DNA of 64,000 nucleotides from UBA2334 sp964396895 (GCA_964396895.1 CAYNGJ010000023.1:1-64000); one strand, 5' to 3'; positions 8,658 through 16,922 are shown, counted from the stretch's first letter. Notes: generated by a model from the letters alone, not told the origin. Made by a program: numbers and translations.

Positions 8658-9614
8658 TTATATTGATCCAGTCCGAACCACATTCACCCCGCCACACACC
8701 ACCACCAGCACCCGCTGGGCCTTAGGCAGTCGCAGCGGGACCGCGTCAAGTGCCGCCAGTGCGGCGCCACAGGCGGGTTCCACCCACACGCGGTGGTCGG
8801 TCAAAAAACGGTCGCAGGCATCCAGCGCCTGTTCGTCGCTCATCACCACGGGGTGAATGGTGTGACGGTGTGTCCAGGAAAAGGCCTGCTCACACACCTG
8901 CCTGGCCCCCAGGGACGTGGCCACGCTGGTGATGGCGGGCAAAACCACGCGCTCTCCGGCGGCCACGGCCTGCGCCAATGAATCTGCGCCCCGTGTCTCG
9001 GCGGCCAGCACGGGCACATGGCCCCAACCGTGGCGGTGCATGCCTTGCAACACCCCGCTGAGCAGGCCGCCACCGCCCACGGCCAGCACCACGGCATCGG
9101 GGGGCGCTGCGTTGGCCTGGGCCACTTCGTCCACCAAGGTGGCGTGGCCTTGCCACAACAAGGGGTCGTCAAACGGGTGTATGAATGCGTCGGTGGGCCC
9201 CAACCTGGCCTGCGCCAGGTCGTTGGCCTCTTGCCAAGAGGCACCGTGCACCGTGAGGCGTGCACCCTGTTCGGCGATGAGTTCGCGAGCCCTGGCGGGG
9301 GTGGTCTGCGGCACAAACACGTCCACCGGCACACCCAGCAAACGCCCGGCATGGGCCACGGCAATGCCGGCGTTGCCGCCCGACGAAGACACCAATCGGG
9401 TGGCACCCTGGGCCACCCGTGTTTGGCAGGCCAAACCCACGCCGCGCAGCTTGAACGAGCCCGAGGGCTGCAACGCCTCCATCTTCAGCCACACCTCGCA
9501 GCCCGTGCGTGCCGTCAGCGGCAACGACATCAGCAGTGGTGTGGCAATGTGCAAAGCTGCTTGACCCGACAACGCGCTCACCGACGGTGTTGGCAACGGC
9601 GTGGCCGAGGTCAT
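8658..9614 (-). CDS. PLP-dependent serine/threonine dehydratase-like enzyme
   Basis: 318 residues of the tryptophan-synthase-beta (fold type II) family. The PLP lysine is in QPSGSFKLRGVG, the phosphate-binding or substrate loop is SSSGGNAG, and the glycine-rich cofactor loop is VLAVGGGGLLSG. These match L-serine/L-threonine ammonia-lyases, giving pyruvate or 2-oxobutyrate. The closing CGGVNV motif is also typical. No C-terminal ACT domain, so it is the short catabolic-type or eukaryotic-like serine dehydratase form. The start was set at 9614, where the ATG overlaps the minE stop (ATGA). A longer frame upstream runs through minD and is not real. Confidence 0.85.
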   Translation of the reverse strand: MTSATPLPTPSVSALSGQAALHIATPLLMSLPLTARTGCEVWLKMEALQPSGSFKLRGVGLACQTRVAQGATRLVSSSGGNAGIAVAHAGRLLGVPVDVFVPQTTPARARELIAEQGARLTVHGASWQEANDLAQARLGPTDAFIHPFDDPLLWQGHATLVDEVAQANAAPPDAVVLAVGGGGLLSGVLQGMHRHGWGHVPVLAAETRGADSLAQAVAAGERVVLPAITSVATSLGARQVCEQAFSWTHRHTIHPVVMSDEQALDACDRFLTDHRVWVEPACGAALAALDAVPLRLPKAQRVLVVVCGGVNVVRTGSI

Positions 9615-9877
9615 TTGGGATCGGGCAACTCGATCTTGACTTCCAACACCTCCAGGTTGCCCTGGCGTTCCAGGTTGACTTTGATGTCGTCTGGGTTGAT
9701 CTTGATGTACTTGCTGATCACGGCGATCAGCTCGCGTTGCAAGTCGGGCAAGTAATCGGGCTCGGCTGCGTTGCGGCCACTGCGTTCGTGGGCCAGGATG
9801 ATTTGCAGCCGTTCCTTGGCCACACTGGCGGTTTTTTTCTTCTCGCCCAGCAAAAAAGACAGGAAGGACATGCTCAC
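9611..9877 (-). CDS. minE: Cell division topological specificity factor MinE
   Basis: 88 residues from the first ATG; the alternative start MSFLSFLLG at 9871 gives 86 residues and matches the common family N-terminus. The membrane-targeting and anti-MinCD helix region is SVAKERLQIILAHER, followed by the topological specificity domain (LPDLQRELIAVISKY...). MinE stimulates MinD ATPase and drives pole-to-pole oscillation that places the Z ring at midcell. It follows minD with overlapping stop and start (ATGA if the first ATG is used) and overlaps the dehydratase start downstream. Confidence 0.97.
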   Translation of the reverse strand: MSMSFLSFLLGEKKKTASVAKERLQIILAHERSGRNAAEPDYLPDLQRELIAVISKYIKINPDDIKVNLERQGNLEVLEVKIELPDPK

Positions 9878-10689
9878 TTCCCTCCGAACAGGCGCTTGAA
9901 GAAGCCGGGTTTTTCTGCGTCGATGAAGCGAAGGGGTTTGTCCTCGCCCAGGAAGCGGGCGACCACGTCTTTGTAGGCCTCTGACACATCACTGCCCTGC
10001 AAATGCACGGCAGGCGTGCCCTGGTTGGAGGCTTGCAGCACGCTCTCGCTTTCGGGAATGACACCAATGAGCTTGATGCGCAAGATGTCCTGAATGTCTT
10101 CCAGCGACAGCATGTGCCCGTCTTGCACCCGGCCCGGGTTGTAACGGGTGATGAGCAGGTGCTCTTTGATGGGACCTGTACCGTCGATGGCACGTTTGGT
10201 TTTGCTGCCCAGCATGCCCAGGATGCGGTCCGAGTCGCGCACGCTGGACACCTCGGGGTTGGTCACCACCAGCGCCTCGTCGGCAAAGTGCATGGCCATG
10301 AGGGCACCGGTTTCAATGCCGGCGGGTGAGTCGCAAATGATGTACTCGAACCCCATGTCGGCCAGGTCTTTCAATACTCTTTCCACCCCGTCTTGGGTCA
10401 GCGCGTCTTTGTCGCGGGTCTGACTGGCGGCCAGCACAAACAGGTTGTCACACTGCTTGTCTTTGATGAGGGCCTGGTTCAGGTTGGCCTCTCCGTGGAT
10501 GACGTTGATCAAGTCGTACACCACGCGGCGCTCGCAGCCCATGATCAGGTCCAGGTTGCGCAAGCCCACATCAAAGTCGATGACGGCGGTTTTGTGACCT
10601 CGCAAGGCCAAACCGGCTGAAAAACTGGCGCTGGTGGTGGTTTTGCCCACACCGCCTTTGCCCGAGGTCACCACAACTATTTTTGCCAT
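9874..10689 (-). CDS. minD: Septum site-determining ATPase MinD
   Basis: 271 residues. The deviant Walker A is VTSGKGGVGKTT at the N-terminus, the conserved switch region is IDFDVGLRNLDLIMGCE, Walker B lies near YIICDSPAGIE, and the C-terminus carries an amphipathic membrane-targeting helix (PGFFKRLFGGK). MinD binds membrane as an ATP dimer and recruits MinC to block FtsZ away from midcell. Gene order minC-minD-minE is conserved. About 100 bases separate it from minC. Confidence 0.98.
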   Translation of the reverse strand: MAKIVVVTSGKGGVGKTTTSASFSAGLALRGHKTAVIDFDVGLRNLDLIMGCERRVVYDLINVIHGEANLNQALIKDKQCDNLFVLAASQTRDKDALTQDGVERVLKDLADMGFEYIICDSPAGIETGALMAMHFADEALVVTNPEVSSVRDSDRILGMLGSKTKRAIDGTGPIKEHLLITRYNPGRVQDGHMLSLEDIQDILRIKLIGVIPESESVLQASNQGTPAVHLQGSDVSEAYKDVVARFLGEDKPLRFIDAEKPGFFKRLFGGK

Positions 10690-10790
10690 TGAAAACTTCC
10701 CTAGTGAATGTGTGCGAGGTCAACGCGCATGGCCCATAACCCTCCATTTTGCGCCAGTCCGAAACCTGGCTCAAAACTCTGGGACACCGC

Positions 10791-11606
10791 TCAGGCCAGG
10801 ATGGGGCTGAGCACCAGCTTGTCGCCGCCCGGTCCCACTTGCAGGCTGACCATGGCGGGTCGACCCTGCACATCTGCTGGCAGGGGCACGTCGCTGGTGC
10901 GGTAAATGCCCGCAATGGAGATGAGCTCGGCCTCCATGCTGAGGGCAAAGATGCGGGCATCGCCATTGCCACGCGCACCGGCAATGGCCTTGCCGCGCAA
11001 CGGCGCATACACATGGATGTGACCATCGGCAATCACCTCAGCCCCGGGGTTGACCATGGCCATGACCACCAGATCTCTACCTCGGGCATACACCTGTTGG
11101 CCCGAGCGCAGCGGCTTGTCCACCACCAGTGCGGGCAATCCGGCGGCAGTGGGCGCGGGCGGCACCAGAGCGGCGACCTCGGGGTGGGTGTCTGGTGCGG
11201 GCGCGGCGGGCGGATCGGCCAACGCTGGTTCAGGCACCGGTGTGCGGGTCAGCACCACGTCAGCGGCGGCCACCAGCCCAGTGGCCAGTGCGGCGGCCAT
11301 TTGGGCGGGGTTGCCGCCTTTGACCGCAATGGGGCACACACGGTGTCCGCGCAAGAGGCTCAGCAGAGCTTTGAAATCGGGAACGTCCTCGGCATTGGGC
11401 TGTTGGGCCAATGGACTGAGGTCAATGACCAAGGGGTCCAGGTCAAAAAAATCAGGGTTGTCACCAAACTGGGTCAGCCACTCGGCTTTCAAGGTGGGCA
11501 GGTGTGTGGTCTTGAGCAACAAGGCCACCAGGGGCAGGTTGGCGCTCTTGATTTCAAAGGTGCTGGGCTTGGTCGGCGGTGCGCCAGACCTTGAAATTTC
11601 GGACAT
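10791..11606 (-). CDS. minC: Septum site-determining protein MinC
   Basis: 271 residues from MSEISRSGAPP. The N-terminal domain (about 10-110, LPLVALLLKTTHLPTL) contacts FtsZ. A Pro/Ala-rich linker (about 120-165) leads to the C-terminal beta-helix (LRSGQQVYARGRDLVVMAMV, GAEVIADGHIHVYAPLRGKA), which binds MinD. The start at 11606 was chosen over an in-frame ATG at 11657 because the family N-terminus begins shortly after it. First gene of min. The origin-like element copy A lies about 100 bases upstream of its start. Confidence 0.95.
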   Translation of the reverse strand: MSEISRSGAPPTKPSTFEIKSANLPLVALLLKTTHLPTLKAEWLTQFGDNPDFFDLDPLVIDLSPLAQQPNAEDVPDFKALLSLLRGHRVCPIAVKGGNPAQMAAALATGLVAAADVVLTRTPVPEPALADPPAAPAPDTHPEVAALVPPAPTAAGLPALVVDKPLRSGQQVYARGRDLVVMAMVNPGAEVIADGHIHVYAPLRGKAIAGARGNGDARIFALSMEAELISIAGIYRTSDVPLPADVQGRPAMVSLQVGPGGDKLVLSPILA

Positions 11607-11702
11607 GTGAGGGTGTGCCTCGAAGAAAAAAAGAAATCTTACCAGCGGCCATGGCACGCCATTGAAAGGGGTGGCAAAGGGTTTTGCTGCTATCTCTTAT
11701 GG

Positions 11703-11902
11703 TTTTCTATTTTTAAATAGCAGTAGTAGTAGGGGGCGGCATTGGCTGTGCACAAGTGAACTTTGTGGTTTGAAATCAGGGCGCTGGATGGAATCAAACG
11801 CTGTGCCCAAGGGGTGGCTGCGGCTGTCCGGTGAAGGCGAACAACATTCAACTTACCCACAATTCTGTGGATAACCATGGTGTTGTTCAATTTTTATACA
11901 CA
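11703..11902 (+). other. Origin-like element, copy A (TAG-trio tract plus four DnaA-box-like 9-mers)
   Basis: In plus orientation: AT-rich tract with TTTTCTAT (11703), a TAG trinucleotide run TAGCAGTAGTAGTAG (11718-11732), a G/C cluster, then four DnaA-box-like 9-mers: TGTGCACAA (11747), TGTGCCCAA (11802), TGTGGATAA (11866, a perfect box on the other strand) and TTATACACA (11894). This order matches the known unwinding core of bacterial origins (DnaA boxes, GC-rich spacer, DnaA-trio, AT-rich DUE). A second copy with identical motif spacing lies inverted at 15399-15598. Function as an origin is inferred. Confidence 0.55.
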
Positions 11903-11914
11903 GGCTTTTCCAGG

Positions 11915-11944
11915 CAAAAAAAAGCAACCGGGGGTCCGGTTGCT
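11915..11944 (-). terminator. Rho-independent terminator of the Spy-like gene
   Basis: Perfect 9-bp stem AGCAACCGG (11923-11931) with CCGGTTGCT (11936-11944) and a 4-base loop, followed on the minus strand by a run of T (plus-strand A run 11916-11923). It sits 38 bases past the stop of the minus-strand Spy-like gene. Confidence 0.85.
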
Positions 11945-11981
11945 TCTGTGGGAGTGGGAAAACGCTGGGCGTGTGACCCGA

Positions 11982-12494
11982 TCAGCCCTTCATGCCGGGG
12001 CCACCGTGGTGCTTGCCACCGCCGTGGCGACCGCCACGGTCTTTGGCTGTTTCGTCATCAAACACCTTCTTTTGCTCGGCCGTGAGGCTGCTGTAGAAGG
12101 TTTTGGTGGCGTCGGCCATCTGGTTCATGTGGGTGTCACGCTGTGCCTTCAAGGTCTGCATTTTTTCGATGCGTTCGGGCGTGGTCAGCTTGGCCATTTC
12201 GGCGGGGTTGGGCCTGTTTTTCGGGTCCATCATGGGCCTCTCCGTGGCCTTGACAAAGGCGTTCCAGGCGCTTTCCTGTTCCGCCGCCAGCTTGAGTTTG
12301 GCTTTCAGATCGGTTTGGCGCTGGGTGTGGCGCTCGACCATGCGCTGCTGCATTTTTTCAGCGCGGGGGCCAGACTGCTCGCCCCGTGGGCCGTCGCAGC
12401 GGTCGCCACCGCCCCAAGCCATGGCCGACACGGAGGTGCCGGCCAGCAACGCCACGGTGGAGGCGATGAGAAAACGTTGTTTGATGGTGGTCAT
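11982..12494 (-). CDS. Spy/CpxP-like periplasmic LTxxQ protein
   Basis: 170 residues. Signal peptide at 1-27 (MTTIKQRFLIASTVALLAGT, then SVSAMA). The mature part is charged and helical with Met, Gln and Lys, and carries LTTPERIEKMQ and SLTAEQKKVFD, the LTxxQ-type motifs of Spy/CpxP periplasmic chaperones. The C-terminus is rich in His and Gly (GGRHGGGKHHGGPGMKG), which suggests metal binding. It sits beside copZ and copA, so a role in copper or envelope stress is plausible. Start at 12494 was preferred to 12515 because it begins the signal peptide. Confidence 0.8.
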   Translation of the reverse strand: MTTIKQRFLIASTVALLAGTSVSAMAWGGGDRCDGPRGEQSGPRAEKMQQRMVERHTQRQTDLKAKLKLAAEQESAWNAFVKATERPMMDPKNRPNPAEMAKLTTPERIEKMQTLKAQRDTHMNQMADATKTFYSSLTAEQKKVFDDETAKDRGGRHGGGKHHGGPGMKG

Positions 12495-12671
12495 GGTGGT
12501 TCCTTCGGAATTCATGGGTTGGCAGACCGGCTGCCTCCGTTCCCAAAAGATGTTCAGTGGGATGACTGGACTGTGAACCTCGGCTGTATCGCCCCCATGC
12601 CCAACGTGTGATGCTTTGTAAAGTTTTGCGTGGCAGGTGTGGCACCACGGGTCGCCACCCTCCTCCCCTCC

Positions 12672-12893
12672 TCAAGCGGCGGGCGTCACCGCGTAGCCTT
12701 CTTCGGCAATGGCGGCCATGAGGGCTGCGGGTGTCTGGTGGCTGCTCACCACCACCTGGTTGGCGGTGCGGTCGGCCTTGACCTCGGCCTGAGGGTCCAG
12801 CAACTTGACGGCCTGGACCACCGACTTTTCGCAGTGGCCACAGGTCATGCCGGTGACGGTGAAGGTGTGAACAGGTTGGGCGGGAGAAATCAT
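12672..12893 (-). CDS. copZ: CopZ-like copper chaperone (HMA domain)
   Basis: 73 residues, a single heavy-metal-associated domain with the metal site GMTCGHCEKSV and the typical end EEGYAV. CopZ/Atx1-type proteins carry Cu(I) in the cytoplasm and hand it to CopA. It is transcribed divergently from copA, and each gene has its own CueR-type promoter in the 118-base gap. The start at 12893 (MISPAQPVHTF) places the domain correctly; a longer frame to 12995 would run through the promoter. Confidence 0.9.
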   Translation of the reverse strand: MISPAQPVHTFTVTGMTCGHCEKSVVQAVKLLDPQAEVKADRTANQVVVSSHQTPAALMAAIAEEGYAVTPAA

Positions 12894-12930
12894 GGTGGTC
12901 ACCGAGTGAAAGGGTGGATGGAAAGTCGCC

Positions 12931-12961
12931 ATCATGAACCTTGATGCGGCTTTAAGGTCAA
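12931..12961 (-). promoter_or_regulatory. CueR-type promoter of copZ
   Basis: On the minus strand: -35 TTGACC (12956-12961), a 19-base spacer and -10 CATGAT (12931-12936). The spacer is spanned by the dyad ACCTT-N11-AAGGT. An over-long 19-base spacer with an ACCTT/AAGGT dyad is the hallmark of MerR-family (CueR) metal-activated promoters. The start codon lies 38 bases past the -10. No cueR gene is in the window. Confidence 0.75.
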
Positions 12962-12974
12962 GGTTAGTGGGGGC

Positions 12975-13005
12975 TTGACCTTCCCACTGCATCAAGGTTT
13001 AACCT
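12975..13005 (+). promoter_or_regulatory. CueR-type promoter of copA
   Basis: -35 TTGACC (12975-12980), a 19-base spacer and -10 TAACCT (13000-13005), with the dyad ACCTT-N11-AAGGT across the spacer. It is arranged the same way as the divergent copZ promoter. The copA ATG is at 13012, 6 bases after the -10, so the transcript is predicted to start at or next to the start codon and copA may be translated leaderless. Confidence 0.75.
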
Positions 13006-13011
13006 ATCTCC

Positions 13012-15384
13012 ATGAACCAAAACATCTCTCGTTCCCCCTCGGACGACCCCGCGCCCGATGGCTGCACCCTGGATTTGGGCATTGGCGGCATGACCTGTGC
13101 CTCTTGTGTGGGCCGGGTGGAGAAAGTGCTCAAAAAATTGCCTGGCATCACCGGTGCCAGCGTGAACCTGGCCACCGAGTCGGCCCGCGTGACGTGGGCC
13201 GGTGGTGGTGTGGGCGCACCCGCCGCGACCGAGGTGTTGGCCCGCGTGTCCCGTGCGGTGCGCGATGCCGGGTATGAACCCAGGACACCCGAAGAGTCGG
13301 AAACTGAAGCACCCGTTCCCATGTGGATGGGCGTCAGGCGGGATTTTTGGCCCATTTTGTTGGGCATGCTGCTGTCGGCCCCGCTGGGGTTGCCCATGGT
13401 GGGCGACTTGCTGGGCAAGCACTGGATGCTGCCGGCCTGGCAACAGTTTGTGCTGGCCACGCCGGTGCAGTTTGGCCTGGGCTGGGTGTTTTACCAATCG
13501 GCTTGGCACGCCATCAAGGGGCGCACCGGCAACATGGAGCTGCTGGTGGCCATCGGCACCACGGCGGCTTGGGGCATGTCCACCTGGCTGTGGCTGAGTG
13601 CCGAGCCCGGCACCATGGTGCACGTCTACTTCGAAGGCGCGGCCGTGGTCATCACCCTGGTGCTGCTGGGCAAATGGCTGGAAGCACGGGCGCGGCAGCA
13701 AACCACCTCGGCCATCCGGGCGCTGCAACGCTTGCGCCCGGAAGTGGCCCACCTGTTGCCCGACGGCATCCGCCGCAGCGATGAAATGGATGTACCGGTG
13801 GCCGAACTGCTGCCCGGCGACGTGGTGGCGGTGCGCCCGGGCGAGCGCTTCCCCGCGGATGGTGAGGTGTTGCAAGGCCAAACCCAGGCCGACGAATCCA
13901 TGCTCACGGGTGAGAGCATGCCGGTGGCCAAAGTGGCGGGCCACACCGTGACCGGCGGCAGCCTGAACGGCGACGGTGCGGTGCAGGTGCGCGTGGTGGC
14001 GGTGGGCACACAGAGCACGCTCAACCGCATCATCGCCCTGGTGCAAGACGCACAAGCCACCAAAGCGCCGGTGCAACGCCTGGTGGACCAGGTGGCCGCC
14101 GTGTTCGTGCCCGTGGTGTTGCTGGTGGCGCTGGCCACCTGGCTGGGTTGGTGGTGGTGGGCCGGTGCGCCGCTGGAAACGGCGGTGCTGAACGCGGTGG
14201 CCGTGTTGGTCATCGCCTGTCCCTGTGCCCTGGGGCTGGCCACGCCCACGGCCATCATGGCGGGCACCGGGGTGGCGGCGCGCCACGGCATCCTCATCAA
14301 AGACGTGCAAGCCCTGGAGCTGGCACACCGGGTAGACGTGGTGGCGTTTGACAAAACCGGCACCCTCACCGTGGGCCAACCCACGCTGACCCAGGTGGTG
14401 GCCGCCGCCGGGGTGGACGAACACCAGGCACTGCAACTGGCCGCCAGCCTGCAACAGCACAGCGAACACCCCCTGGGCAGGGCGGTGGTCCACGCGCTGG
14501 CGCTGCGCACCCAGGCGCTGGCCGACGCCGCCACGGCCCCAGGCGAAACCCCACCACTGTTTCAGCCAGAACCCCCATTGCCCGAACTGGACCAACCCAG
14601 CGCCGTCCCTGGCAAGGGCATGCAGGCCGAGTGGCCACTGCCCGAAGGCACCCAGGTGGTGCGCATGGGCAGTTGGCGCTGGGCACAGGAGCTGGGGGTG
14701 GTTTTGGGCCCACTGGAAGAAGGCGCACAGGCGCTTCAACAACAGGGGGCCACCGTGTCGGTGCTCATGGTGGGGCCTCAGGCCATGGCCTTGCTGGCAT
14801 TTGCCGATGTGGCCAAGCCCGCGTCGGCGCCCGCACTGGCCGCACTCAAGGCACAAGGCCTGCGTGTGCTGATGATTTCCGGTGACAACCGGGGCGCAGC
14901 CGAGGCCATGGGCCGCCAGCTGGGCCTGGACCCCGGCGCCCACGAGGTGCTGGCCGAGGTACTGCCCGGCGACAAGGCGGGCCAGGTGACACAACTCAAG
15001 GCCGGTGGCCACACCGTGTGCATGGTGGGCGACGGCGTGAACGACGCCCCCGCCCTGGCTGCGGCCGACGTGGGCATGGCCATGAGCAACCCGCATGGCG
15101 AGCGTGGCAGCGGTGGGTCCGACGTGGCCATGCACGCGGCGGGCATCACCCTCATGCGCGGCGATCCCTTGCTGGTGGCCCAGGCGCTGGACATTTCACG
15201 GCGCACGGTGCAAAAAATCCGCCAGAACCTGTTCTGGGCCTTTGCCTACAACGTGGCCGGCATTCCCTTGGCGGCGCTGGGTTACCTCAACCCCATGCTG
15301 GCCGGGGCGGCCATGGCGTTCAGTTCGGTCACGGTGGTCAGCAATGCGCTGCTGCTCAAACGCTGGAAACCCCGTCAAACCTGA
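13012..15384 (+). CDS. copA: Copper-exporting P1B-type ATPase CopA
   Basis: 790 residues. One N-terminal HMA domain with GMTCASC (Cys29, Cys32). Actuator domain with MLTGESMPV, transmembrane Cu site CPC (Cys403-Pro-Cys405 in IACPCALGLATP), phosphorylation motif DKTGTLT (Asp447), nucleotide-domain HP motif SEHPLG and hinge GDGVNDAPAL. CPC in the sixth membrane helix is the Cu(I) signature of CopA/CueO-type exporters. It pumps Cu(I) to the periplasm. The nucleotide domain has an unusual insertion (about residues 505-540, Pro-rich). Driven by its own CueR-type promoter, divergent from copZ. Confidence 0.97.
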   Translation: MNQNISRSPSDDPAPDGCTLDLGIGGMTCASCVGRVEKVLKKLPGITGASVNLATESARVTWAGGGVGAPAATEVLARVSRAVRDAGYEPRTPEESETEAPVPMWMGVRRDFWPILLGMLLSAPLGLPMVGDLLGKHWMLPAWQQFVLATPVQFGLGWVFYQSAWHAIKGRTGNMELLVAIGTTAAWGMSTWLWLSAEPGTMVHVYFEGAAVVITLVLLGKWLEARARQQTTSAIRALQRLRPEVAHLLPDGIRRSDEMDVPVAELLPGDVVAVRPGERFPADGEVLQGQTQADESMLTGESMPVAKVAGHTVTGGSLNGDGAVQVRVVAVGTQSTLNRIIALVQDAQATKAPVQRLVDQVAAVFVPVVLLVALATWLGWWWWAGAPLETAVLNAVAVLVIACPCALGLATPTAIMAGTGVAARHGILIKDVQALELAHRVDVVAFDKTGTLTVGQPTLTQVVAAAGVDEHQALQLAASLQQHSEHPLGRAVVHALALRTQALADAATAPGETPPLFQPEPPLPELDQPSAVPGKGMQAEWPLPEGTQVVRMGSWRWAQELGVVLGPLEEGAQALQQQGATVSVLMVGPQAMALLAFADVAKPASAPALAALKAQGLRVLMISGDNRGAAEAMGRQLGLDPGAHEVLAEVLPGDKAGQVTQLKAGGHTVCMVGDGVNDAPALAAADVGMAMSNPHGERGSGGSDVAMHAAGITLMRGDPLLVAQALDISRRTVQKIRQNLFWAFAYNVAGIPLAALGYLNPMLAGAAMAFSSVTVVSNALLLKRWKPRQT

Positions 15385-15398
15385 ATTTGGCACAACCC

Positions 15399-15598
15399 TG
15401 TGGATAAAAATGGGGGTTTTCAGGTGTTATCCACAGCCTGTGTTCAAAACGGAAAGTTGTTCATAGGGGCATGACAGTGGGCGCAGGGTGCTGACCACAG
15501 CGTTTGATCCCACCCAAGTGCTTGTTTTTGCAGATAAAAATGCGCTTGTTCACAAAAAACAGCGACTCCTACTACTACGACTATTGAAATATAGAAAA
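15399..15598 (-). other. Origin-like element, copy B (inverted relative to copy A)
   Basis: On the minus strand, in the same order as copy A: TTTTCTAT (starting 15598), the trio run TAGTCGTAGTAGTAG (15583 to 15569), then DnaA-box-like TGTGAACAA (from 15554), TGTGGTCAG (from 15499), TGTGGATAA (from 15435) and TTATCCACA (from 15407). Offsets from TTTTCTAT are 15, 44, 99, 163 and 191 bases, the same as in copy A. Shared words also include ATCAAACGCTGTG and GAACAAC. It lies between copA and the MFS gene, whose ATG is 16 bases past the AT-rich end. Confidence 0.55.
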
Positions 15599-15613
15599 CA
15601 TGGATAAGACAAC

Positions 15614-16867
15614 ATGAAGCCCTCCACCCCACCCCCCGCCCCTGCGGACAGCGCCTGGCAAGGCCTGCTGGTGGCGATGGTGTTGTCGCTGTCGGCGGCG
15701 GTGTCGCTGGGCATCACCCGGTTTGCCTACGGCTTGTTGTTGCCCCCCATGCGCGAAGACCTGGGCTGGAACTACACCCTGGCCGGTGCCATGAACACGG
15801 CCAATGCCCTGGGTTATTTGCTGGGGGCACTGACGGCACCGTGGCTGGTTCGGCGCTTCCCGGTGACCCAGGTGCTGGTGGGTGGGGCCGCACTGGCCAG
15901 CCTGTTCATGGCGGCCAGCGGTTTTCTGGTGGACGCCTGGCCCCTGCTGGCCCAACGCCTGCTGGCGGGGGTGACCAGCGCCTGGGTGTTTGTGGCGGGG
16001 GGGTTGCTGGCGGCCCGGTTGGGCACCTGGCACCCGCAGCGCAGTGGGCTGCTGCTGGGGGTGGTGTATGGCGGCGTGGGCTGGGGCATTGTGTTGTCGG
16101 CCTGGGTGGTGCCGCAGGTGCTGGCCAGCCACGCCACCCAACCCCACGCCTGGGCCTGGGGCTGGTGGTGGTTGGCACTGGCGTGTGCCCTGGTCACGGT
16201 GGCCCTGGTGTGGCCCGCCCGATTTTTCATGAAAAAAGAGGCTTTAGCGCTTGTCAATGCTGGAAAGTCCGCTACCAACATTGACACATCCCCGGCGACA
16301 CGGGCTGCGCCACTGGCGTGGCGACGTCTGGGGTTTTCGCTGGCGGCCTATGCCTGTTTCGGCCTGGGCTACATCGGCTACATGACGTTTGTCATCGCCC
16401 TGTTGCGCGAGCAAGGCGTGGCCAGTGGCGACATCACGCTGTTTTATGGGTTGCTGGGGGTGGCGGTGGTGCTGTCGGGCCGGGTGTGGGCCGGGCTGCT
16501 TGACAAGGCCCAGGGCGGCGGCGCGTTGGCGGTGCTGAATGCGCTGCTGGGTGTGGCCATTGTGCTGCCGGCCTTGTTCACGGCCTGGCCGCTCATGCTG
16601 TTGTCCGGCCTGGTGTTCGGGGGCGTGTTTTTGTCGGTGGTGGCGTCCACCACCGCGCTGGTGCGGCACAACCTGCCGGTGGCGCAGTGGCCAGCCGGCA
16701 TCAGTGCCTTCACCATCGTGTTTGCGATGGGCCAGATTTTTGGCCCCTCACTGGTGGGCTGGATTGCCGATGGCCCCGGCGGCTTGTCCCAGGGCCTGTT
16801 GTGGTCGGCCATCGCCCTGTGGGTGGGGGCTGGCCTGGCCTGGCGGCAAAAGCCCTTGCCACGCTGA
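15614..16867 (+). CDS. YbfB/YjiJ-type MFS transporter
   Basis: 417 residues, about 12 membrane segments. The start resembles the YbfB/YjiJ family (SLGITRFAYGLLLPPMREDL in the first segment and loop). Substrate unknown. The loop between membrane helices 6 and 7 (RFFMKKEALALVNAGKSATN) contains, in frame, a copy of the dispersed AT-rich repeat (16222-16282), which accounts for its atypical composition. The frame reads through without a stop. The start at 15614 lies 16 bases beyond the AT-rich end of origin-like copy B. Confidence 0.8.
   Translation: MKPSTPPPAPADSAWQGLLVAMVLSLSAAVSLGITRFAYGLLLPPMREDLGWNYTLAGAMNTANALGYLLGALTAPWLVRRFPVTQVLVGGAALASLFMAASGFLVDAWPLLAQRLLAGVTSAWVFVAGGLLAARLGTWHPQRSGLLLGVVYGGVGWGIVLSAWVVPQVLASHATQPHAWAWGWWWLALACALVTVALVWPARFFMKKEALALVNAGKSATNIDTSPATRAAPLAWRRLGFSLAAYACFGLGYIGYMTFVIALLREQGVASGDITLFYGLLGVAVVLSGRVWAGLLDKAQGGGALAVLNALLGVAIVLPALFTAWPLMLLSGLVFGGVFLSVVASTTALVRHNLPVAQWPAGISAFTIVFAMGQIFGPSLVGWIADGPGGLSQGLLWSAIALWVGAGLAWRQKPLPR
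16222..16282 (-). repeat. Dispersed AT-rich repeat, copy R2, inside a coding sequence
   Basis: On the minus strand AGC (from 16273) and AAGCGCT (16252 to 16246) have the family spacing of 21 bases, followed by the T-rich end. It lies in frame in the loop between helices 6 and 7 of the MFS transporter. Confidence 0.7.
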
Positions 16868-16922
16868 CCCTTGAAGCGCTTGGTTTCAACGCCATCTGCC
16901 ACACAAACATGAAAGGACAACC

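Larger units (their letters stand above)
11607..11981. other. Intergenic region between minC and the Spy-like gene
   Basis: 375 bases with no supported gene. It holds, from left to right, an AT-rich stretch upstream of minC, the origin-like element copy A (11703-11902) and the rho-independent terminator of the minus-strand Spy-like gene (11915-11944). Any minC promoter must also lie here; no clear sigma70 pair was picked by eye. Confidence 0.7.

Noticed and set aside
12964..15135. 723-codon open frame on the minus strand across copA
   Set aside because: It is the shadow of copA on the other strand, has no domain, and the copA translation carries all CopA motifs.
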